Assembly: GCF_025989125.1 (NCBI RefSeq)
Contig: NZ_JAPDNR010000001.1
Location: forward strand, 4,635,989-4,699,988
Direction of reading: 5' to 3'
Length of the DNA: 64,000 nt
DNA from: Chitinophaga nivalis
Lineage (GTDB): Bacteria > Bacteroidota > Bacteroidia > Chitinophagales > Chitinophagaceae
Positions within the stretch are counted from its first letter, which is position 1. The number at the start of each line of letters is the position of its first letter. This document shows positions 57,301 through 64,000 of the stretch, piece by piece. The notes beneath the pieces were generated by a model, which had not been told where the DNA came from, did no database searches, and saw nothing but the letters and a program-made list of their open reading frames with translations. The translations under genes and the position numbers were made by a program.

Positions 57301-60300
57301 TACCTACCGGTGTACAGTTGTCTGTCACGGTAAATTTCACATCTGCCTGGGTGGGTACCTTATCGCAATTCACCGTAGTGTCAGCGGCAGGTTTCAGCCC
57401 GAATACAGGTGCAGTTTTATCTACCACAGTAACGTTCTGAGAGATAGATGTTTTGTTACCACAACCATCTTCTGCCAACCAGGTACGGGTGAAGGTATAT
57501 GCGTTGGCACAACCTGCAGTCGGTACTTTCGGCGATTCGGTGTAGGTTACTTTGATGTTGGCTACCGGTGTACAGTTGTCTGTAACGGTGTACTTCACAT
57601 CGCCCGGAGCAGGTACCTTATCACAATCTACGGTGGTATCTGCGGCAGGTTTCAGCCCAAACTTAGGCGCTTCATCATCTACCACGGTCACTTTCTGGCT
57701 GATGGATGTTTTATTGCCACAACCATCTTCTGCGATCCAGGTACGGATGAAGGAGTAGGCGTTGGCACAACCAGCAGTCGGCACTTTAGGTGATTCGGAG
57801 TAGGTCACTTTGATATTACCCACTGGTGTACAGTTGTCTGTCACAGTGTATTTCACATCAGCCGGAGCAGGCACCTTATCACAATCTACTGTCGTATCAG
57901 CGGCAGGTTTCAGTCCGAATACCGGAGCCGTTCTGTCTACTACAGTTACATTTTGGGTGATAGTAGATTTATTACCACAACCATCTTCTGCTACCCATGT
58001 ACGGGTGAAGGTGTATGCGTTGGCACAACCAGCAGTCGGTGCTTTTGGTGATTCAGTATACGTCACTTTGATGTTGGCTACCGGCGTACAGTTGTCTGTC
58101 ACGGTGTATTTCACATCAGCAGGAGCAGGTACCTTATCACAATCCACGGTGGTATCTGCGGCAGGTTTCAGCCCAAACTTAGGTGCTTCATTATCTACCA
58201 CGGTCACTTTCTGGGTGATGGTAGCGGTGTTTCCACAACCATCTGCCGCTACCCAGGTACGGGTGAAGGAGTAGGCGTTGGCACAACCAGCCGTTGGTAC
58301 TTTAGGCGACTCAGAATAAGTCACTTTGATATTACCTACCGGAGTACAATTGTCTGTCACGGTAAATTTCACATCTGCCTGGGTGGGTACCTTATCGCAA
58401 TTCACAGTAGTGTCTGCGGCAGGTTTCAGTCCAAATACAGGTGCGGTTTTATCAACAACAGTAACATTCTGAGAGATAGCTATTTTGTTACCACAACCAT
58501 CTTCTGCCAACCAGGTACGGGTGAAGGTATATGCGTTGGCACAACCCGCAGTCGGTACTTTCGGCGATTCGGTATAGGTTACTTTGATGTTGGCTACCGG
58601 TGTACAGTTGTCTGTTACAGTGTACTTCACATCAGCCGGAGCAGGCACCTTATCACAATCTACCGTTGTATCAGCAGCAGGTTTCAGCCCGAATACCGGC
58701 GCTGTTCTATCTACTACCGTAACATTCTGAGAGATAGCTGTTTTGTTACCACAACCATCTTCAGCCAACCAGGTACGGGTGAAGGTATATGCGTTGGCAC
58801 AACCCGCAGTCGGTACTTTAGGCGATTCGGTATAGGTTACTTTGATGTTGGCTACCGGTGTACAGTTGTCTGTCACGGTGTACTTCACATCGCCTGGAGC
58901 AGGCACCTTATCACAATCTACGGTGGTATCCGCAGCAGGAATCAGTCCAAACTTAGGCGCTTCATTATCTACCACGTTCACTTTCTGTGTGAGGGTAGTT
59001 TTATTACCACAACCATCTTCTGCCATCCAGGTACGGATGAAGGAGTAGGCGTTGGCACAACCCGCAGTTGGTACTTTAGGTGATTCGGAGTAGGTCACTT
59101 TGATGTTACCCACTGGTGTACAGTTGTCTGTCACAGTGAATTTCACATCAGCCGGAGCAGGTACCTTATCACAATTCACGGTGGTATCCGCCGCAGGTTT
59201 CAGTCCGAATACCGGAGCAGTTCTGTCTACTACGGTTACATTCTGTGTGATGGTAGATTTATTACCGCAACCATCTTCTGCTACCCAGGTACGGGTGAAG
59301 GTATATGCGTTGGCACAACCCGCAGTTGGTGCTTTCGGTGATTCAGTATACGTCACTTTGATGTTGCCTACAGTGGTACAGTTGTCTGTAACGGTGTATT
59401 TCACATCCGCCGGAGCCGGTACTTTATCACAATCCACGGTGGTATCCGCAGCTGGTTTCAGACCAAACTTAGGCGCTTCATTATCTACCACGTTCACTTT
59501 CTGAGAGATAGATGTTTTGTTACCGCAACCATCTTCTGCCAACCAGGTACGGGTGAAAGAGTAGGCGTTGGCACAGCCTGCAGTTGGCACTTTAGGAGAC
59601 TCAGAATAAGTCACTTTGATATTACCTACCGGTGTACAGTTATCTGTCACGGTAAATTTCACATCTGCCTGGGTTGGTACCTTATCGCAGTTTACAGTAG
59701 TATCTGCGGCAGGTGTCAGCCCGAATACAGGTGCGGTTCTATCTACAACAGTCACATTCTGAGAGATAGCTGTTTTGTTACCACAACCATCTTCTGCTAC
59801 CCATGTACGGGTGAAGGTGTATGCGTTAGCACAACCCGCAGTCGGTACTTTCGGCGATTCGGTATAGGTTACTTTGATGTTGGCTACCGGTGTACAGTTG
59901 TCTGTCACGGTGTACTTCACATCGCCAGGAGCAGGAACCTTATCACAATCTACTGTCGTATCAGCGGCAGGTTTCAGCCCAAACTTAGGCGCTTCATCAT
60001 CTACCACGGTCACTTTCTGGGAGATAGCTGTTTTGTTACCGCAACCATCTTCTGCGGTCCAGGTACGGATGAAGGAATAGGCGTTAGCACAACCCGCAGC
60101 AGGTACTTTAGGAGACTCAGAATAAGTCACTTTGATGTTACCCACTGGTGTACAGTTGTCTGTAACGGTGAATTTCACATCAGCAGGAGCAGGAACCTTA
60201 TCACAATCTACGGTGGTATCCGCCGCAGGTTTCAGTCCGAATACCGGAGCCGTTCTGTCTACTACGGTCACATTTTGGGTGATGGTAGATTTATTACCAC

Positions 60301-63300
60301 AACCATCTTCTGCTAACCAGGTACGGGTGAAGGTATATGCGTTGGCACAACCAGCAGTCGGTGCTTTAGGTGATTCGGTATAGGTTACTTTGATGTTGGC
60401 TACCGGTGTACAGTTGTCTGTCACGGTGAATTTCACATCAGCAGGAGCAGGTACCTTATCACAATCTACCGTCGTATCCGCCGCAGGTTTCAGTCCGAAT
60501 ACCGGCGCCGTTCTGTCTACTACAGTTACATTTTGGGTGATGGTAGATTTATTACCACAACCATCTTCTGCTACCCATGTACGGGTGAAGGTGTATGCGT
60601 TGGCACAACCAGCAGTTGGTGCTTTCGGTGATTCAGTATACGTCACTTTGATGTTACCCACTGTGGTACAGTTGTCTGTCACGGTGTATTTCACATCAGC
60701 AGGAGCAGGTACTTTATCACAATCCACGGTGGTATCTGCAGCAGGTTTCAGCCCAAACTTAGGCGCTTCATTATCTACCACGTTCACTTTCTGAGAGATA
60801 GATGTTTTGTTACCGCAACCATCTTCTGCCAACCAGGTACGGGTGAAAGAGTAGGCGTTGGCGCAGCCTGCAGTTGGCACTTTAGGAGACTCAGAATAAG
60901 TCACTTTGATATTACCTACCGGTGTACAGTTATCTGTCACGGTAAATTTCACATCTGCCTGGGTTGGTACCTTATCGCAGTTTACAGTAGTATCTGCGGC
61001 CGGTGTCAGCCCGAATACAGGTGCGGTTCTATCTACTACCGTAACATTCTGGGTGATAGATGTTTTGTTACCACAACCATCTTCTGCCAACCAGGTACGG
61101 GTGAAGGTATATGCGTTGGCACAACCCGCAGTCGGTACTTTCGGCGATTCGGTATAGGTTATTTTGATGTTGGCTACCGGTGTACAGTTGTCTGTAACGG
61201 TGTACTTCACATCAGCAGGAGCGGGTACCTTATCACAATCTACCGTTGTATCAGCGGCAGGTTTCAGTCCGAATACCGGTGCTGTTCTGTCTACTACTGT
61301 AACATTCTGAGAGATAGATGTTTTGTTACCACAACCGTCTTCTGCTAACCAGGTACGGGTGAAGGTATATGCGTTGGCACAACCCGCAGTCGGTGCTTTC
61401 GGTGATTCAGTATAGGTCACTTTGATGTTACCCACTGGTGTACAGTTGTCTGTCACAGTGTATTTCACATCAGCAGGAGCAGGTACCTTATCACAGTCAA
61501 CCGTCGTATCTGCGGCAGGTTTCAGTCCGAATACCGGAGCTGTTCTGTCTACTACGGTCACATTTTGGGTGATGGTAGATTTATTACCACAACCATCTTC
61601 TGCCAACCAGGTACGGGTGAAGGTATATGCGTTGGCACAACCCGCAGTCGGTACTTTAGGTGATTCTGTATACGTCACTTTGATGTTGGCTACCGGCGTA
61701 CAGTTGTCTGTCACGGTGTATTTCACATCAGCCGGAGCAGGCACCTTGTCACAATCCACGGTGGTGTCTGCGGCAGGTTTCAGCCCGAACTTAGGTGCTT
61801 CATTATCTACCACGGTCACTTTCTGGGTGATAGCTGTTTTGTTACCACAACCATCTTCTGCCAACCAGGTACGGGTGAAAGAGTAGGCGTTGGCACAACC
61901 AGCGGTTGGTACTTTAGGAGACTCAGAATAAGTCACTTTGATATTACCTACCGGTGTACAGTTATCTGTCACGGTAAATTTCACATCTGCCTGGGTTGGT
62001 ACCTTATCACAGTTTACAGTAGTATCTGTGGCCGGTTTCAGTCCGAATACCGGAGCAGTTCTATCTACTACCGTAACATTCTGGGAGATAGATGTTTTGT
62101 TACCACAACCATCTTCAGCCAACCAGGTACGGGTGAAGGTATATGCGTTAGCACAACCCGCAGTCGGTACTTTCGGCGATTCGGTATAGGTTATTTTGAT
62201 GTTGGCTACCGGTGTACAGTTGTCTGTAACGGTGTACTTCACATCAGCCGGAGCAGGTACCTTATCACAATCTACGGTGGTATCAGCCACAGGTTTCAGC
62301 CCGAATACCGGAGCAGTTCTATCTACTACAGTTACATTTTGGGTGATGGATGTTTTATTACCACAACCATCTTCTGCTAACCAGGTACGGGTGAAGGTGT
62401 ATGCGTTGGCACAACCAGCAGTAGGTACTTTGGCAGATTCGGAGTAAGTCACTTTGATGTTACCCACTGGCGTACAGTTGTCTGTCACAGTGTATTTCAC
62501 ATCAGCCGGAGCCGGTACCTTATCACAGTCTACTGTCGTATCCGCAGCAGGTTTCAGTCCGAATACCGGAGCTGTTCTGTCTACTACGGTTACATTTTGG
62601 GTGATGGATGTTTTATTACCACAACCATCTTCAGCCAACCAGGTACGGGTGAAGGTATATGCGTTAGCACAACCCGCAGTCGGTACTTTAGGTGATTCAG
62701 TATACGTCACTTTGATGTTGGCTACCGGCGTACAGTTGTCTGTTACGGTGTATTTCACATCAGCAGGAGCAGGCACCTTGTCACAATCCACGGTGGTGTC
62801 TGCGGCAGGTTTCAGCCCGAACTTAGGCGCTTCATTATCTACCACGGTCACTTTCTGGGTGATAGATGTTTTGTTACCACAACCATCTTCTGCCAACCAG
62901 GTACGGATGAAGGAGTAGGCGTTGGCGCAGCCAGCAGTAGGTACTTTAGGCGACTCAGAGTAAGTCACTTTGATATTACCTACCGGTGTACAGTTATCTG
63001 TCACGGTAAATTTCACATCTGCCTGGGTTGGTACCTTATCACAGTTTACAGTAGTATCTGTGGCAGGTTTCAGCCCGAATACCGGAGCAGTTCTATCTAC
63101 TACCGTAACATTCTGGGAGATAGATGTTTTGTTACCACAACCATCTTCAGCCAACCAGGTACGGGTGAAGGTATATGCGTTAGCACAACCCGCAGTAGGT
63201 ACTTTCGGCGATTCGGTATAGGTTATTTTGATGTTGGCTACCGGTGTACAGTTGTCTGTTACGGTATACTTCACATCAGCCGGAACAGGTACCTTATCAC

Positions 63301-64000
63301 AATCTACGGTGGTATCCGTAGCAGGTTTCAGTCCGAATACCGGAGCAGTTCTATCTACTACCGTAACGTTCTGGGAGATAGATGTTTTGTTACCACAACC
63401 ATCTTCAGCCAACCAGGTACGGGTGAAGGTATATGCGTTAGCACAACCCGCAGTCGGTACTTTAGGTGATTCGGTATAGGTTACTTTGATGTTGGCTACC
63501 GGTGTACAGTTGTCTGTTACGGTGTACTTCACATCAGCCGGAGCAGGTACCTTATCACAGTCTACGGTGGTATCCGCAGCTGGTGTCAGTACAAACTTAG
63601 GCGCTTCATTATCTACCACGTTCACTTTCTGGGTGATGGTAGTTTTATTACCGCAACCATCTTCTGCTACCCAGGTACGGATGAAGGAGTAGGCGTTGGC
63701 GCAACCAGCGGTTGGAACTTTAGGAGATTCAGAGTAAGTCACCTTGATGTTACCTACAGTGGTACAGTTGTCTGTCACTGTGTATTTCACATCAGCAGGT
63801 GCTGGCACTTTATTACAATCTACGGTGGTATCCGCAGCAGGTGTCAGTACAAACTTAGGTGCTTCGTTATCAACCACGTTCACTTTCTGGGTGATGGTAG
63901 TTTTATTACCGCAACCATCTTCTGCTACCCAGGTACGGATGAAGGAGTAGGCGTTGGCGCAACCAGCGGTTGGAACTTTAGGAGATTCAGAGTAAGTCAC
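48362..64000 (-). CDS. Giant HYR-repeat surface protein with T9SS C-terminal domain (5' end outside window)
   Basis: The frame is open over 5,212 residues and runs off the right edge, so the N terminus is missing. From the N-terminal side it holds about 54 HYR-like repeats of 86 residues, each with four cysteines (in VDCDKVP, VTDNCTP, AGCANAY and EDGCGNK). A transitional Ig/PKD-like segment follows (about 49660-49955), then five Ig-like repeats with DTTIC...WSTG...GTYWVSV (about 48650-49690). A gliding-motility-type C-terminal domain ends it (ELPNAFSPNGDGRNDVF and FNRWGELIF, 48362-48645), the type B T9SS signal. It is probably exported across the outer membrane and acts as an adhesin or matrix protein. 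Its ligand is unknown. Confidence 0.93.
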   Translation of the reverse strand: MTYSESPKVPTAGCANAYSFIRTWVAEDGCGNKTTITQKVNVVDNEAPKFVLTPAADTTVDCNKVPAPADVKYTVTDNCTTVGNIKVTYSESPKVPTAGCANAYSFIRTWVAEDGCGNKTTITQKVNVVDNEAPKFVLTPAADTTVDCDKVPAPADVKYTVTDNCTPVANIKVTYTESPKVPTAGCANAYTFTRTWLAEDGCGNKTSISQNVTVVDRTAPVFGLKPATDTTVDCDKVPVPADVKYTVTDNCTPVANIKITYTESPKVPTAGCANAYTFTRTWLAEDGCGNKTSISQNVTVVDRTAPVFGLKPATDTTVNCDKVPTQADVKFTVTDNCTPVGNIKVTYSESPKVPTAGCANAYSFIRTWLAEDGCGNKTSITQKVTVVDNEAPKFGLKPAADTTVDCDKVPAPADVKYTVTDNCTPVANIKVTYTESPKVPTAGCANAYTFTRTWLAEDGCGNKTSITQNVTVVDRTAPVFGLKPAADTTVDCDKVPAPADVKYTVTDNCTPVGNIKVTYSESAKVPTAGCANAYTFTRTWLAEDGCGNKTSITQNVTVVDRTAPVFGLKPVADTTVDCDKVPAPADVKYTVTDNCTPVANIKITYTESPKVPTAGCANAYTFTRTWLAEDGCGNKTSISQNVTVVDRTAPVFGLKPATDTTVNCDKVPTQADVKFTVTDNCTPVGNIKVTYSESPKVPTAGCANAYSFTRTWLAEDGCGNKTAITQKVTVVDNEAPKFGLKPAADTTVDCDKVPAPADVKYTVTDNCTPVANIKVTYTESPKVPTAGCANAYTFTRTWLAEDGCGNKSTITQNVTVVDRTAPVFGLKPAADTTVDCDKVPAPADVKYTVTDNCTPVGNIKVTYTESPKAPTAGCANAYTFTRTWLAEDGCGNKTSISQNVTVVDRTAPVFGLKPAADTTVDCDKVPAPADVKYTVTDNCTPVANIKITYTESPKVPTAGCANAYTFTRTWLAEDGCGNKTSITQNVTVVDRTAPVFGLTPAADTTVNCDKVPTQADVKFTVTDNCTPVGNIKVTYSESPKVPTAGCANAYSFTRTWLAEDGCGNKTSISQKVNVVDNEAPKFGLKPAADTTVDCDKVPAPADVKYTVTDNCTTVGNIKVTYTESPKAPTAGCANAYTFTRTWVAEDGCGNKSTITQNVTVVDRTAPVFGLKPAADTTVDCDKVPAPADVKFTVTDNCTPVANIKVTYTESPKAPTAGCANAYTFTRTWLAEDGCGNKSTITQNVTVVDRTAPVFGLKPAADTTVDCDKVPAPADVKFTVTDNCTPVGNIKVTYSESPKVPAAGCANAYSFIRTWTAEDGCGNKTAISQKVTVVDDEAPKFGLKPAADTTVDCDKVPAPGDVKYTVTDNCTPVANIKVTYTESPKVPTAGCANAYTFTRTWVAEDGCGNKTAISQNVTVVDRTAPVFGLTPAADTTVNCDKVPTQADVKFTVTDNCTPVGNIKVTYSESPKVPTAGCANAYSFTRTWLAEDGCGNKTSISQKVNVVDNEAPKFGLKPAADTTVDCDKVPAPADVKYTVTDNCTTVGNIKVTYTESPKAPTAGCANAYTFTRTWVAEDGCGNKSTITQNVTVVDRTAPVFGLKPAADTTVNCDKVPAPADVKFTVTDNCTPVGNIKVTYSESPKVPTAGCANAYSFIRTWMAEDGCGNKTTLTQKVNVVDNEAPKFGLIPAADTTVDCDKVPAPGDVKYTVTDNCTPVANIKVTYTESPKVPTAGCANAYTFTRTWLAEDGCGNKTAISQNVTVVDRTAPVFGLKPAADTTVDCDKVPAPADVKYTVTDNCTPVANIKVTYTESPKVPTAGCANAYTFTRTWLAEDGCGNKIAISQNVTVVDKTAPVFGLKPAADTTVNCDKVPTQADVKFTVTDNCTPVGNIKVTYSESPKVPTAGCANAYSFTRTWVAADGCGNTATITQKVTVVDNEAPKFGLKPAADTTVDCDKVPAPADVKYTVTDNCTPVANIKVTYTESPKAPTAGCANAYTFTRTWVAEDGCGNKSTITQNVTVVDRTAPVFGLKPAADTTVDCDKVPAPADVKYTVTDNCTPVGNIKVTYSESPKVPTAGCANAYSFIRTWIAEDGCGNKTSISQKVTVVDDEAPKFGLKPAADTTVDCDKVPAPGDVKYTVTDNCTPVANIKVTYTESPKVPTAGCANAYTFTRTWLAEDGCGNKTSISQNVTVVDKTAPVFGLKPAADTTVNCDKVPTQADVKFTVTDNCTPVGNIKVTYSESAKVPTAGCANAYTFTRTWVAADGCGNTATITQKVTVVDNEAPKFGLKPAADTTVDCDKVPAPADVKYTVTDNCTTVGNIKVTYTESPKAPTAGCANAYTFTRTWVAEDGCGNKSTITQNVTVVDRTAPVFGLKPAADTTVDCDKVPAPADVKYTVTDNCTPVGNIKVTYTESPKAPTAGCANAYTFTRTWVAEDGCGNKTSISQKVTVVDRTAPVFGLKPAADTTVNCDKVPAPADVKYTVTDNCTPVANIKVTYSESPKVPTAGCANAYSFIRTWVAEDGCGNKTSISQKVTVVDNEAPKFGLKPAADTTVDCDKVPAPGDVKYTVTDNCTPVANIKVTYTESPKVPTAGCANAYTFTRTWLAEDGCGNKTSISQNVTVVDKTAPVFGLKPAADTTVNCDKVPTQADVKFTVTDNCTPVGNIKVTYSESPKVPTAGCANAYSFIRTWIAADGCGNTATITQKVTVVDNEAPKFGLKPAADTTVDCDKVPAPADVKYTVTDNCTPVANIKVTYTESPKAPTAGCANAYTFTRTWVAEDGCGNKSTITQNVTVVDRTAPVFGLKPAADTTVDCDKVPAPADVKYTVTDNCTPVGNIKVTYTESPKAPTAGCANAYTFTRTWVAEDGCGNKTSISQKVTVVDRTAPVFGLKPAADTTVDCDKVPAPADVKYTVTDNCTPVGNIKVTYTESPKAPTAGCANAYTFTRTWVAEDGCGNKTSISQNVTVVDRTAPVFGLKPAADTTVDCDKVPAPADVKYTVTDNCTPVGNIKVTYTESPKAPTAGCANAYTFTRTWVAEDGCGNKTSISQKVTVVDRTAPVFTLKPATDTIVDCDKVPTPTDVKYTVTDNCTPVANIKVTYTESPKVPTAGCANAYTFTRTWVAADGCGNTATITQKVTVVDNEAPKFVLKPAADTTVDCDKVPLAGDLKYAVTDNCTPVGNIKVTYSESPKVNTPGCANAYTFTRTWVAADGCGNTATIKQVVNVIDRTAPVFGVKPAADTTVDCDKVPTKDDVKFTVTDNCTPVGSIKVTYTESPKVPTAGCDNAYTFTRTWVAEDGCGNATTIQQNVTVVDRTAPVFTLKPAADTTVDCDKVPAKEDIKLVVTDNCTPTSDIRVVYSETPKLPAAGCANAYSFTRTWLAVDGCGNKTSITQNVTVVDRTAPVFGLKPAADTTVDCDKVPAPADVKFTVTDNCTPVANIKVTYTESPKVPTAGCANAYTFTRTWLAEDGCGNKTSISQKVTVIDNKAPEFGLKPAADTTVDCDKVPAPADVKYTVTDNCTPVANIRVTYTESPKVPTPGCPNGYTFTRTWVAADGCGNTATISQKVTVQDKTAPVFTWKPAADTTVDCDKVPAPANVKFSVTDNCTPVTKIQVKITDSPKIPTVGCANAYTFTRTWTATDACGNTAETSQKVTVIDNIAPVFTYKPVADTVVDCDKVPDPADVKYIVTDNCTPVGDIKVTYSETPKVPAPGCNNTYNFTRIWVAADGCGNTTTIKQNVSVVDRTPPTFLLKPAADTTVDCDRVPAKEDVIVIVTDNCLPANIKIDYSETPKVPTPGCANAYTFTRIWVVSDGCGNSATTKQKVNVVDRTAPVFTLKPAADTTVDCDKVPTPADVKYAVTDNCTPVTNIKVTYSESPKVPTAGCTNAYTFVRTWIATDGCGNATTVKQNVTVVDRTAPVFTMTPAADTTVDCDKVPTPSQVRFLVTDNCTPVANIKVAYSESPKVNTPGCANAYTFTRTWIATDGCGNATTITQVVNVIDRTAPVFNLKPAADTTVDCDKVPTEADVKFSVSDNCTPAGQIKVTYSESPKINTPGCANAYTFIRTWVAEDGCGNSATIKQNVTVIDRTAPVFHLKPAADTTVDCDKVPAKDDVKYTVSDNCTPAAQITVTYSETPKVPTPGCTNAYVFTRTWVASDGCGNTTTIKQNVTVVDRTAPVFTLKPAADTTVDCDKVPAPADVKYTVTDNCTPVADIKVTYSESPKVPTPGCANAYTFIRTWIAEDGCGNKTSISQNVTVVDRTAPVFTLKPVADTTVDCDKVPAPADVKYTVTDNCTPAGNIKVAYSESAKVPTPGCANGYTFTRTWVATDGCGNATTISQRVTVQDTTKPVFTVKPVADTTVDCDKVANLDKLPVVATDNCSPAANVKITYTDAPRVTQPGCVNSYTFIRTWTATDDCNNRATFEQHITVQDTTKPVFSAVAPKDTLVNCDQVPAWPVITATDNCSANIQVVTGTRKVTVPGACAGNYKEIRTWTATDECGNKAFMQQTITVQDTTKPVFVVAPPADTTVSCDDIPAPANNVKVTDNCSTTGNGLTLTRSIRTEKIPGACVNNYRIIRTWEAKDACGNTTIMTQVVTVKDTTRPVISPAPADVIIYCQDEIPAPPVLTATDNCDYSFPKKAIYSEDPYVKDICKGYTIVRRWTIMDACGNKANDVIQQVIVKPCDKPQLTATLPSNCSDNPMITLQTTGNVSKPTYTLVSVTPANAVKGLPYTQTSNVFNLNGATSASFIVTDGQTGCSSDTMTYHLTYIQKPVVKLGNDTTICGGNSLVLDAGAANFAYQIKWSTGATTQRINVATAGTYWVSVSNGQCVTTDTIEVSLVPTPLVDIPDTTICRGQSVKLDAYVNGAQYLWSTGSTSSSILVSTQEEFWVKVMKSGCITIDTVKVRVNPPPDISLTRDTTICPDQSIMLTVTSNGGRIQWQTGETTNSIVVNQPGAYWVSVSRDNCVVKETVNVRAKPTLNLDLGPDRNICPGGSVVLDGTNPDAISYLWNDGDPNPVKTVTQAGKYKLAVMDRFCQRIYTDSVNVNMTGLPKVNLGRDTTLCKGETLTLRAEGGNITGVRWDNGSAGPSLTVSNGGTYTVTVFNDCGSATDDITVDVVYCEPKPELPNAFSPNGDGRNDVFRPVVRGAMFDYELRVFNRWGELIFMTSDDHKGWDGKYKGVPVDVGTYVWWLTYRKVAGGATNVLKGEVTVVR
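49960..64000 (-). repeat. 258-bp tandem repeat array coding HYR-like domains
   Basis: About 54 copies of a 258-bp unit over 14 kb. Most units between about 53.4 and 64 kb keep exactly 258 bp. Copies towards the C-terminal end (50-53.4 kb) are more diverged and vary by a few codons. Two alternating linker types are visible, VVDNEAPKF and VVDRTAPVF. The array continues past the window. Confidence 0.95.
56051..64000 (-). repeat. Higher-order blocks of four or five units
   Basis: A marker variant coding PTQADVKF recurs at 56051, 57341, 58373, 59663, 60953, 61985 and 63017. Intervals are 1290, 1032, 1290, 1290, 1032 and 1032 bp, exactly five or four 258-bp units. This indicates duplication of multi-unit blocks. 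Confidence 0.9.

Noticed and set aside
48400..64000. Many plus-strand open frames across the giant gene, such as ones encoding LSVTVYFTSAGAGTLSQSTVV repeats
   Set aside because: They recur every 258 bp because they are the antisense of the tandem repeat; no starts, signals or promoters support them.
48362..64000. Possible CRISPR array because of regular repeats
   Set aside because: The unit is 258 bp, coding throughout, with no spacers and no cas genes.

Overview
The window reads as chromosome of a Chitinophaga-like member of the Bacteroidota. Supporting signs are TAnnTTTG-type -7 promoter elements ahead of several genes, TonB-dependent receptors with carboxypeptidase-like N-terminal domains, a DUF5686-type outer-membrane protein, a type 9 secretion (T9SS) C-terminal sorting domain, O-acetylhomoserine-type methionine synthesis genes, and several TTG starts. 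No tRNA, rRNA, insertion sequence, prophage or CRISPR array was seen.

Layout. 1-5.5 kb: 3' part of a GNAT-nitrilase fusion, a thiamine-binding-family protein, two membrane proteins on the minus strand (YeiH-type and SpmA/SpmB fusion) and ychF. 5.6-12.8 kb: a terminator-bounded module that I read as a retron defence-type system. It holds a WGR/HEAT-repeat protein, a SWIM zinc-finger protein, an msr-msd non-coding RNA (10786-11021) with perfect 15-bp a1/a2 repeats and a long msd hairpin, and a retron-type reverse transcriptase. 12.8-18.6 kb: a TonB-dependent receptor and a methionine cluster (metX, divergent from osmC-like and metZ). 19-24.6 kb: small membrane proteins, a DUF5686 protein and trhO. 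24.7-35.4 kb: a heavy-metal (Cu/Ag-type) efflux cluster with CusA, CusB and CusC homologues, a two-component system, an ABC-F ATPase and a DUF3347-like lipoprotein. 35.5-40.4 kb: a coiled-coil membrane protein with 11-residue repeats, thrS, infC (not followed by rpmI-rplT), a HEAT-like protein and a PhnZ-like HD protein. 40.7-47.3 kb: a CDF metal transporter with a cysteine-rich tail, a serine hydrolase, serA, a CBM9-like secreted protein and an S41 protease lipoprotein. 47.6-48.1 kb: a frameshifted gene remnant. 48.4-64 kb: the 3' part of a giant T9SS-exported surface protein (more than 5,200 residues, running off the window). It has about 54 HYR-like repeats of 258 bp, five Ig-like repeats and a gliding-motility-type C-terminal domain.

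The two most unusual regions are the retron with WGR-HEAT and SWIM partners, and the giant repeat gene, in which a marker unit recurs every 4 or 5 repeats, revealing higher-order block duplication.
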